NCBI GenBank assembly: GCA_020832725.1
Contig: JAFIEC010000160.1
Span: 1-11,910 of the forward strand
DNA length: 11,910 nucleotides
Source of the DNA: Paracoccaceae bacterium
GTDB lineage: Bacteria > Pseudomonadota > Alphaproteobacteria > Rhodobacterales > Rhodobacteraceae
Direction of reading: 5' to 3'
Shown here: positions 6,355 to 11,910 of the stretch, piece after piece
Numbering within the stretch: the stretch's first letter is position 1
Layout: each line of letters opens with the position of its first letter
Translations under genes and position numbers: made by a program
Notes under the pieces: generated by a model
Told to the model about the DNA's origin: nothing
The model's input: only the letters and a program-made list of their open reading frames with translations
Database searches by the model: none

Positions 6355-8414
6355 TTCCGTTTGCGACGCGAGCGGGTGCGCCGTTTCTGCGGACTTCCGC
6401 CAGAGGGCGGCGTCGTGTCGTCGGGCCCGTCGCCGCCATCCGGGCCTTCGGACCCGTCGCTTGCGTTGTCGCCCTTCGGCTCGGCCGCGTCGCGGTCGGT
6501 GTCGCCCTTGGGCGCGGTGGCATTTCTGTCGGCGGGCGCCGAAGCTGCCCCGGTCTTGGCCGCTCCACTGCGAGCCACCGCAGCCGCACCCGCCGCCGCC
6601 TGCCGCTTGCGGAAACCGGAGATGATGTTGCCGAACAGGTCGGGTTTGTGGCCGCTCAGGCGCATGATCGAGTATTGCTGCACAAAGGTGATGACGTTGT
6701 TCTCGATCCAGTAGAGCACCAGGCCGCTGGCAAAGCCCCCCAGCACGAACATGAACACCCAGGGAAGCCAGGCGAAGATCATGGCCTGTGTCGGGTCGGT
6801 GGGCGCCGGGTTCAGTTTCTGCTGCAGCCACATGGTGACCCCCAGCAGGATCGGCAGGATGCCGATGAAGATCAGCGACACGAAACTCGCCGGATCGGGC
6901 GCACCCCAGGGCAGCAGGCCGAAAAGATTGAAGATCGACGAGGGGTCGGGCGCTGAAAGATCCGCGATCCAGCCGATCCATGGGGCGTGGCGCAGTTCGA
7001 TCGTGACGAAGATCACCTTGTACAGCGAGAAGAAGATCGGGATCTGCAGGAGGATCGGCAGACAGCCCGCAGCGGGATTGACCTTTTCCTTGCGGTAGAG
7101 CGCCATGATCTCTTGCTGGAGTTTCTGCCGGTCGTCGCCCGTGCGCTCCTTGATCTTCTCCATCTCGGGCTGGAGTTCCTTCATCTTCGCCATCGAGACA
7201 TAGGATTTCCAGGCCAGCGGCAGCAGCAGTGCCTTGATCACCAGGGTCAGCCCGATGATCGCCCAGCCCATGTTGCCGATCAGCGCGTTCAACCAGTGCA
7301 GGACCGCAAAGATCGGCTTGGTCAGGAAGAAGAACCATCCCCAGTCGATGGAGTCCACGAAGCGGTCGATCCCGAGGTCATTCTCATAGGATCGGATCGT
7401 TGCCCATTCCTTGGCCCCGGCGAACACCATGGTGGAGACCGTCGCGGTTGCGCCGGGGGCGACCTCCTCCACGGCCTTGCGCACCTCTGCCTGATAGATC
7501 TCGCCGCCTTCGGTGAACTTGGCGACCGAGGAGAAGGGGGTGCCGGGTTGCGGGGCAAGGACGGTCATCCAGTAATGGTCGGTAAAGCCCACCCAGCCGT
7601 TGTTGGCGACATCGACGATTTCCACGCGGGCATTCTCGCGCGACGAGAAGCTCATGTCGCGCAGGCGGCGATAGCTGACCTCGTCGAGTGTGCCGTCCGA
7701 CATGCGGACCAGCCCCTCGTGAAGGATGTAGAAACCCATCAGATCGTCGGGCAGGCCATGGCGCGCGACGATGCCATAGGGCGCCAGGCGCCGGGTGCTG
7801 CTGCCGGTGTTGGTCACGCTCTGGGTGACGGTGAAGACGAAATTCTCGTCGACCTCGACGATTCGCCGGAAGGTAAGGCCCGCAGGGCTGTCCCAGACCA
7901 GCGTCGCGGGGCGCCCCGGTGCAAGGGTCGCGTTGCCCTCGAGCCGCCACTCCGTCAGCGCTCCCGGGACATCCTCGAAGCCGAGATCGCCCGCAGGTGC
8001 CCAGCCGAACAGGGTGTAATAGGGCGAGGGGCCGCCAACGGGCGAGAGCAGGGTGACCAGCGGGCTCCCCGGGTCGATCGTCTCGCGGTAGTCGCGCAGC
8101 GACAGATCATCGAAACGCCCGCCCAGCAGCGAGAGCGAACCGGTCAGTCGCGGGGTGTCGATGACGATGCGCTCGGACCGGGCCAGGGCTGCGGCGCGGC
8201 TTTCGGCGGGGCCAAGGTCGAGCGCCGGCGGTATCGCGCCCGTGTCGTCAAGCCGGGTGGGGCTTGCGACCCCATCGACCGGGGCTGTTCCCGTGGCCAC
8301 GGGCTCGGGCGGCGGCGGCAGCGGCTCTTCGGGAGGGAAGAGAACGAACCAGGCGAGGATGACCAGAAAGCTCAACGCCGTGGCGAGGATGAGGTTCTTG
8401 TTCTGATCCTGCAT
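6351..8414 (-). CDS. yidC: Membrane protein insertase YidC, with long charged C-terminal tail
   Basis: YidC inserts and folds inner-membrane proteins, alone or with SecYEG. The 687-residue product has an N-terminal anchor (about 8-26), a proline-rich linker, a large periplasmic beta-domain (about 80-345) and the conserved 60KD_IMP core (about 360-582). The core contains MGWAIIGLTLVIKALLLPLA, the cytoplasmic helical hairpin SMAKMKELQPEMEKIKER, NPAAGCLPILLQIPIFFSLY, a hydrophobic stretch at about 511-530 and SGLVLYWIENNVITFVQQ. Lys394 sits where E. coli has groove residue Arg366, keeping the positive charge. After residue 585 comes a tail of about 100 residues, Ala/Gly/Asp-rich, with a PKGD motif repeated 11 residues apart (635 and 646) and a very basic end, KRRTRSRRKRK. 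ATG 8414 has GGCGGAG a few bases upstream. It heads the yidC-MOSC-engB transcript. Confidence 0.98.
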   Translation of the reverse strand: MQDQNKNLILATALSFLVILAWFVLFPPEEPLPPPPEPVATGTAPVDGVASPTRLDDTGAIPPALDLGPAESRAAALARSERIVIDTPRLTGSLSLLGGRFDDLSLRDYRETIDPGSPLVTLLSPVGGPSPYYTLFGWAPAGDLGFEDVPGALTEWRLEGNATLAPGRPATLVWDSPAGLTFRRIVEVDENFVFTVTQSVTNTGSSTRRLAPYGIVARHGLPDDLMGFYILHEGLVRMSDGTLDEVSYRRLRDMSFSSRENARVEIVDVANNGWVGFTDHYWMTVLAPQPGTPFSSVAKFTEGGEIYQAEVRKAVEEVAPGATATVSTMVFAGAKEWATIRSYENDLGIDRFVDSIDWGWFFFLTKPIFAVLHWLNALIGNMGWAIIGLTLVIKALLLPLAWKSYVSMAKMKELQPEMEKIKERTGDDRQKLQQEIMALYRKEKVNPAAGCLPILLQIPIFFSLYKVIFVTIELRHAPWIGWIADLSAPDPSSIFNLFGLLPWGAPDPASFVSLIFIGILPILLGVTMWLQQKLNPAPTDPTQAMIFAWLPWVFMFVLGGFASGLVLYWIENNVITFVQQYSIMRLSGHKPDLFGNIISGFRKRQAAAGAAAVARSGAAKTGAASAPADRNATAPKGDTDRDAAEPKGDNASDGSEGPDGGDGPDDTTPPSGGSPQKRRTRSRRKRK

Positions 8415-8855
8415 GAAGTCTCCGCCCCGCTGTCTGGGTGGTGCCCGGGTTTGCGCGGTTCAACAGATGTGCGCTCCAAAGGTCAAGGGGTTTCGCCTGC
8501 CCGGCGGGCGGCGTGCAGACGCACCCGTCGGGGCAAAGGGCCTGTTCCGGCAGGGCCGGATACCAGCACGCGATCGCAATGCCGGATCGCGGCACCGAAC
8601 GGACGGGCGGCGTTGCGGGCGACAGGTCTGGAACCGGATGCACGCCCTTTCTCCGGGCGGGCGCGCACTGAACGCGGGCGGGCGGTGGTGCCGGTGCCTG
8701 CCCCGGGCGCGGGCGGTGCTGCGGGTGCCATCGGGCCAGGCGAGGGGAGTGCGACGCGATGGGGAGGCGGGTTCCAGCAGCGTTCGGGGGACGACTGCGT
8801 TCGTGCCCAATGCCCGAAGTCCCGATCCCCGAATTCCCCCGGCACGCCTTGCGGG
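8415..8855. other. About 440 bp interval with no recognisable gene
   Basis: Both strands are open in several frames because of the high GC content, but none of the translations resembles a protein. They are Arg/Pro/Ala/Gly-rich shadows without credible start sites. I looked specifically for RpmH, RnpA and YidD, common upstream neighbours of yidC, and found none. The left edge holds the yidC leader and possible promoter. Small inverted repeats occur at 8546-8560 (TCCGGC-AGG-GCCGGA, 6-bp stem) and 8580-8594 (TGCCG/CGGCA), with the palindrome GCGATCGC at 8570-8577. None is followed by a T-run. A structured leader, a small RNA or decayed coding DNA are all possible; nothing seen here picks one. 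Confidence 0.6.
8457..8486 (-). promoter_or_regulatory. Possible yidC promoter (-35 element clear, -10 weak)
   Basis: On the minus strand TTGACC, preceded by C to give the alphaproteobacterial-style CTTGAC, occupies 8486-8481. About 16-18 bases further on is only GTTGAAC, a poor -10 match. If used, transcription would start near 8450, some 35 bases before the yidC ATG. The -35 hexamer is the main evidence. Confidence 0.35.
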
Positions 8856-10478
8856 TCAGCCCGCCTTTTGCCCCGGCATGCCCGGGAGCGGGGTGCTTGC
8901 CGGTCCCTCGGCCACGATGCCGGGCTGGCGCCGCAGCCAGTCCATGGTGTCGGCCAGCGGCATCGGGCGCGCCAGGGCATATCCCTGCGCATAGCGACAG
9001 CCGAGCCGGCGGAGCTCATCGGCCTCGTCCTCGGTCTCCACGCCTTCGGCCAGCGCCTCGAGGCCCAGCCCCTCTGCCATGCGTATGATCGCCCCGGCCA
9101 GGCGGCGCTGTTCGGCGTCGGTGTCGATATGGGTGATGAAGGAGCGATCGATCTTGAGCCTGTCCACCGTAAAGCGGCGGATATTGGAGATGGAGGCATG
9201 GCCAGTGCCGAAGTCATCCAGATCGACACGAAAGCCCAGCTTGGCCAGCGCGCGGATGTTGCAGGCGATCACGTCGTCATCGGCCTGGGTGAACACGGTC
9301 TCCAGCACCTCGATGGAGATGCGCGCGGGCGCGATGTCATAGCGCTCCACCGTCCACTTGATCTTCTCGACAAGGCGCGGGTCGCGCAACTCCTCGGTGG
9401 CGAAGTTGATGCCCACATTCGGCACATGCACACCGGCCTTGTCCCAGTCGCGCAGGGCGGCGGCGGAATGCTGCAGGATGATCTCGGTCAGCCGGGTGTT
9501 GCGACCGGCTGCCTCGATCGCCGGCAGGAACTGGGCCGGAGAGATCAGCCCGTGCTCCGGATGCTCCCATCGTGCGAGGGCCTCGAAACCTGCCAGCCGA
9601 CCGGTATCCAGCGCCATCTGAGGCTGGAACCAGGGCCGGATCTGGCCATTCTCCAGGGCGGCCTCGATCTCGCCGACCAGCGCCTGCTGGCGCTCAACGT
9701 CCCGCTTCATCCGGGGCGAGAAGGAGCGCAGTGACCCGGGGCCCGAGAGCCGTGCGGAATCGCTGGCCGCCTCGGCCGCGGCCAGCAGTGCCTGGGCGTC
9801 GCGGCTGGGCGCGCGGTCGGACTGGCACAGCCCTATGGTGCAGGTCACATGGAGCGAGCCGCGCTCGAGCGAGAGAGGCTCTGACACGGCCTTTTGCATG
9901 CGGGCGGCGACGGCGATGAGCGCTTCGGTATCGGGCCTGCGGCTGGGGGCCAGCGCGATGACGAACGCATCGCCGTCGATCCTGGCGATCAGGTCCCGGT
10001 CGCGGGTGATGGCGCGCAATCTGTCGGCCGTGGCCCGCAGCACCATGTCGCCTGTCGAAAGCCCGTAGCGCTTGTTGATGCTGTCGAAGCGGTCGAGGTC
10101 GATGTAAAAGGCGGTCACGACCCTGTCGGATATGCGCGCCTGATCGAGCATGCGTGCGATTCGCACCAGCGCCTCGGACCGCGTGGCAAGGCCTGTCAGC
10201 GCATCACGCCCCCCTGCGGCCGTGGTCGAAGGCATATCAAGGGGGGCGACCGCAGGGGCGGGAATCGCCGCCGGCCGATCCGGCGCAAGCATGGCATGCA
10301 ATGCCAGCGCAGCCGGAAAAAGCACCGAGGCCGCGAACAGGGCAAGCTCTTCCCCCAGCCACCAGGCCGCGATGAAGACAAGGGGGAAGATCGCCAGCAA
10401 CCTGCGTTCGGCCCTGGGCGAGAGACCTGCGAGGGGCCGAGTGCCCACGCCCCTCGAATCGCCCGATTGATCGCGCAT
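8856..10478 (-). CDS. Membrane-anchored c-di-GMP phosphodiesterase with degenerate GGDEF and intact EAL domain
   Basis: The 540-residue protein has two membrane segments (about 27-41 and 46-65), a GGDEF domain (about 90-255) and an EAL domain (about 265-515). The GGDEF signature is DGDAF at 168-172, so cyclase activity is probably lost, although the fold and the metal-site region YIDLDRFDSIN (125-135) remain. The EAL domain keeps its catalytic set: Glu299 in EAL, Asn358, Glu390, Asp421-Asp422 in DDFGTG, Lys442, Glu478 in EGVET, and Gln498. It should hydrolyse c-di-GMP to pGpG, lowering the signal that favours attachment over motility; the degenerate GGDEF domain may bind GTP or act allosterically. 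No separate sensory domain is visible. ATG 10478, preceded by GGAGGG, is preferred over the in-frame GTG at 10493. It lies 102 bp downstream of ttcA on the same strand. Confidence 0.95.
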   Translation of the reverse strand: MRDQSGDSRGVGTRPLAGLSPRAERRLLAIFPLVFIAAWWLGEELALFAASVLFPAALALHAMLAPDRPAAIPAPAVAPLDMPSTTAAGGRDALTGLATRSEALVRIARMLDQARISDRVVTAFYIDLDRFDSINKRYGLSTGDMVLRATADRLRAITRDRDLIARIDGDAFVIALAPSRRPDTEALIAVAARMQKAVSEPLSLERGSLHVTCTIGLCQSDRAPSRDAQALLAAAEAASDSARLSGPGSLRSFSPRMKRDVERQQALVGEIEAALENGQIRPWFQPQMALDTGRLAGFEALARWEHPEHGLISPAQFLPAIEAAGRNTRLTEIILQHSAAALRDWDKAGVHVPNVGINFATEELRDPRLVEKIKWTVERYDIAPARISIEVLETVFTQADDDVIACNIRALAKLGFRVDLDDFGTGHASISNIRRFTVDRLKIDRSFITHIDTDAEQRRLAGAIIRMAEGLGLEALAEGVETEDEADELRRLGCRYAQGYALARPMPLADTMDWLRRQPGIVAEGPASTPLPGMPGQKAG

Positions 10479-10498
10479 TGCGCCCTCCACCACTTGCC

Positions 10499-10513
10499 GC
10501 CGGACGCTCCGGC
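10499..10513 (-). promoter_or_regulatory. Small inverted repeat in the leader of the GGDEF-EAL gene
   Basis: GCCGGA-CGC-TCCGGC forms a 6-bp stem with a 3-nt loop, ending about 11 bases upstream of the Shine-Dalgarno of the GGDEF-EAL gene. It could affect translation of that gene, but stems of this size are common by chance at this GC content. Confidence 0.2.
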
Positions 10514-10526
10514 ACCGCGACCCTAG

Positions 10527-10543
10527 CCGCAGGAATCCTGCGG
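10527..10543 (-). terminator. Inverted repeat after ttcA, possible weak terminator or processing hairpin
   Basis: CCGCAGGA-A-TCCTGCGG is a perfect 8-base inverted repeat around one base; as RNA it would form a stem of about 6 bp with a 5-nt loop. It lies 38 bp past the ttcA stop, in the only gap between ttcA and the GGDEF-EAL gene. There is no T-run on the minus strand, so it is not a classical intrinsic terminator. It may be a Rho-aided terminator or an RNA end-stabilising hairpin. Confidence 0.3.
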
Positions 10544-10580
10544 GGCGGTTAATCGCGCAGCGGTTGAATCGGTGTGGCCG

Positions 10581-11438
10581 TCATTCCGAAGCGACGGTTC
10601 CCTGGTCGGCGCGCAGGAGAGCCGAGAAATCGAACAGCGACGGGTCGGGCAGATGCGAGGGGCGGGCGTTCATCAGGGCCCGGAACATCACCTGCCGACG
10701 ACCCGGCGCGCGCTTTTCCCATTCATCCAGCATCGCCTTGACCTGTGCCCTCTGCAGACCCTCCTGGCTGCCGCACAGGTCGCAGGGAATGATGGGATAG
10801 GCCATTGCCCGGGCAAAGCGGGCGCAATCTTCCTCGGCCACCATGGCGAGCGGGCGCAGGACGAACAGATCGCCCTCCTCGTTCAGCAGTTTCGGCGGCA
10901 TGGTCGCCAGCCGCCCGCCGTGAAAGAGGTTCATGAAGAAGGTCTCGAGGATGTCGTCGCGGTGATGGCCCAGCACCACCGCCGAGCATCCTTCCTCGCG
11001 GGCGATCCGGTAGAGATTGCCGCGTCGCAGCCGTGAGCACAGGGCGCAATATGTCCGCCCCGCAGGCACCTTTGATGTGACGATGGAATAGGTATCGCGG
11101 TATTCGATCCGGTGCGGGACGCCACGCGCCGACAGGAACTCGGGCAGGACGGTCGCCGGAAAGCCCGGCTGCCCCTGGTCCAGGTTGCAGGCAAGGATGT
11201 CCACCGGCAGCAGCCCGCGCCATTGCAGTTCGGTCAGCGCGGCCAGAAGGGTATAGCTGTCCTTGCCCCCGGAGAGGCACACAAGCCACCGCGTCCCGCG
11301 CTCGAGCATCGCGAAGGCCTCCAGTGCCTCGCGGGTCTGGCGCACGATCCGCTTGCGCAGCTTGCGGAACTCGGTCGTGTCCGGTGCTCCGCGAAAGAGC
11401 GGGTGAATCTCGCCAGCGTCGTCCAGATCATCCAGCAT
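10581..11438 (-). CDS. ttcA: tRNA 2-thiocytidine(32) synthetase TtcA
   Basis: TtcA replaces the oxygen at C2 of cytidine 32 in certain tRNAs with sulfur, using ATP and a [4Fe-4S] cluster. The 285-residue product has the ATP-pyrophosphatase PP-loop SGGKDS at 56-61 and the TtcA-type cysteine pairs C131-x2-C134 (YCALCSRLRRG) and C219-x2-C222 (PCDLCGSQ). Three cysteines from these pairs hold the cluster in E. coli TtcA. GHHRDDILETFFMNLFHGGRLATM at about 157-180 is also characteristic. The frame is open further upstream to 11561, but ATG 11438 has GGAGGG at 11445-11450 six bases away, and a longer product would run into the divergent gene. Length is normal for the family. The GGDEF-EAL gene follows on the same strand. 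Confidence 0.96.
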   Translation of the reverse strand: MLDDLDDAGEIHPLFRGAPDTTEFRKLRKRIVRQTREALEAFAMLERGTRWLVCLSGGKDSYTLLAALTELQWRGLLPVDILACNLDQGQPGFPATVLPEFLSARGVPHRIEYRDTYSIVTSKVPAGRTYCALCSRLRRGNLYRIAREEGCSAVVLGHHRDDILETFFMNLFHGGRLATMPPKLLNEEGDLFVLRPLAMVAEEDCARFARAMAYPIIPCDLCGSQEGLQRAQVKAMLDEWEKRAPGRRQVMFRALMNARPSHLPDPSLFDFSALLRADQGTVASE

Positions 11439-11459
11439 GCATGGCCCTCCGTGGCGTTG

Positions 11460-11488
11460 CCTTAGGCCTTGCGCTCTGCAATCGTCAA
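11460..11488 (-). promoter_or_regulatory. Possible ttcA promoter
   Basis: On the minus strand TTGACG (11488-11483) and CTAAGG (11465-11460) are separated by 17 bases. The -35 hexamer is good, the -10 poor. Transcription would begin near 11453, just ahead of the ttcA Shine-Dalgarno. It lies within the 65-bp divergent spacer shared with the membrane-protein gene. Confidence 0.35.
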
Positions 11489-11503
11489 CCTGCTGGAGGC
11501 ACC

Positions 11504-11910
11504 ATGACGCGGAACGCGGCGGAAGACCTGATGCCGGAAATCCGGGGGGGCGGTTTCTCAACCGCCTTCGCGCTGATGTTCTTTGCCTTCGGCATCGCGT
11601 CGGGCTTTCTGCTGGCGTTTTCCGGGCTCGGGTTTCTCGAGGACAGCGCGGGTGTGGTGGCGGGAATCTTTCTCGTGGCGCTCGTCATGGTGGCGTTGTC
11701 GGGAATGGGGCTGTTCCTGATGCGCAAGCCGATCCTCCGGCGGCTTTTCGGTTTTGCCGATGCCCAGCTGGAGATGTTCGCAGGCCCCCTGGCGGGCGTG
11801 GCGGAGGGGGCTGTCGCCCGCGACCCCGACCGGGCTACGCGGGCGGCGCGGGAACTGGTGCAGCTGACCCTTGCGCGCTACGCCTGGCTGGCCACGCGGC
11901 GCTGGATCAT
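11504..11910 (+). CDS. Membrane protein of unknown function (3' truncated by window edge)
   Basis: An uninterrupted frame runs from ATG 11504 to the right edge, giving 135 residues so far. GGAGG at 11495-11499, four bases upstream, supports the start. The N-terminus (MTRNAAEDLMPEIRGGG) is polar, followed by two strongly hydrophobic helices at about 19-42 and 50-72, then a positively charged MRKPILRRL loop, suggesting that side is cytoplasmic. From about residue 80 the chain becomes amphipathic and helical (GFADAQLEMFAGPLAGVAEG...RATRAARELVQLTLARYAW), ending at TRRWII, which may begin a third membrane helix. I do not recognise a characterised family; it may be a conserved alphaproteobacterial membrane protein, but that is only an impression. 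It is divergent from ttcA across 65 bp. Confidence 0.75.
   Translation, partial: MTRNAAEDLMPEIRGGGFSTAFALMFFAFGIASGFLLAFSGLGFLEDSAGVVAGIFLVALVMVALSGMGLFLMRKPILRRLFGFADAQLEMFAGPLAGVAEGAVARDPDRATRAARELVQLTLARYAWLATRRWI

Noticed and set aside
6355..7338. N-terminal extension of the MOSC frame upstream of 6354
   Set aside because: It overlaps the yidC coding sequence out of frame. The MOSC barrel starts properly at ATG 6354.
8851..8864. GCGGG-TCAG-CCCGC hairpin followed by CTTTT on the plus strand at the end of the GGDEF-EAL gene
   Set aside because: The T-run is on the wrong strand for that gene, no plus-strand gene ends here, the stem is only 5 bp, and it overlaps the stop codon.
8413..8994. 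Open frames on both strands covering the gap upstream of yidC (also 8248-8643 and 8460-8810 on the minus strand)
   Set aside because: The translations are Arg/Pro/Gly-rich with no family resemblance and no convincing ribosome-binding site, and they overlap real genes at the ends. None resembles RnpA, RpmH or YidD.
6987..9734. Plus-strand open frame of more than 900 codons antisense to yidC and the GGDEF-EAL gene
   Set aside because: It lies opposite two genes with complete family motifs, spans the gap between them, and its translation has low-complexity Arg/Gly/Asp/His composition with no domain. High GC makes stops rare.

Overview
The window is about 11.9 kb of GC-rich DNA, densely packed with short gaps and many 4-nt ATGA/GTGA gene overlaps. 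Protein content points to an alphaproteobacterium, most likely Rhodobacterales (Rhodobacter/Roseobacter relatives). The pointers are an ATP12-type F1-ATPase chaperone gene, the rluA-family/HAD/ATP12 trio, the yidC-MOSC-engB block, and an arginine-sensitive-type ArgB. Taxonomy is inferred from gene content and remembered synteny, not from a search. I see no insertion sequence, phage gene, CRISPR array, tRNA or rRNA. It reads as core-genome housekeeping DNA.

Layout. (1) Positions 1-1886, plus strand: the 3' end of an RluA-family pseudouridine synthase gene, a HAD-IA phosphatase and an ATP12 chaperone, each start overlapping or abutting the previous stop. (2) Positions 1933-4030, minus strand: argB, then a QueG-like double [4Fe-4S] protein, then a SixA-type histidine phosphatase, apparently one operon. 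(3) Positions 4173-4916, plus strand: a lone short-chain dehydrogenase, divergent from argB and convergent with engB. (4) Positions 4952-8414, minus strand: yidC, a MOSC-domain protein and engB, chained by two ATGA overlaps. (5) Positions 8415-8855: about 440 bp in which I find no gene except a possible yidC promoter at its left edge. (6) Positions 8856-11438, minus strand: ttcA, then a membrane protein with a degenerate GGDEF domain and an intact EAL domain. (7) From 11504 to the right edge, plus strand: the start of a two-helix membrane protein of unknown function, divergent from ttcA.

How the genes fit together. Several products serve ribosome and membrane biogenesis: RluA-family rRNA modification, EngB for 50S assembly, YidC for membrane insertion, ATP12 for F1 assembly and TtcA for tRNA thiolation. 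ArgB commits glutamate to arginine synthesis. The GGDEF-EAL protein probably degrades c-di-GMP. The least understood genes are the short Fe-S protein behind argB, the lone SDR and the right-edge membrane protein. I found nothing that clearly forms a new multigene system. The best leads are the Fe-S protein, the unusual YidC tail and the gene-free gap upstream of yidC.
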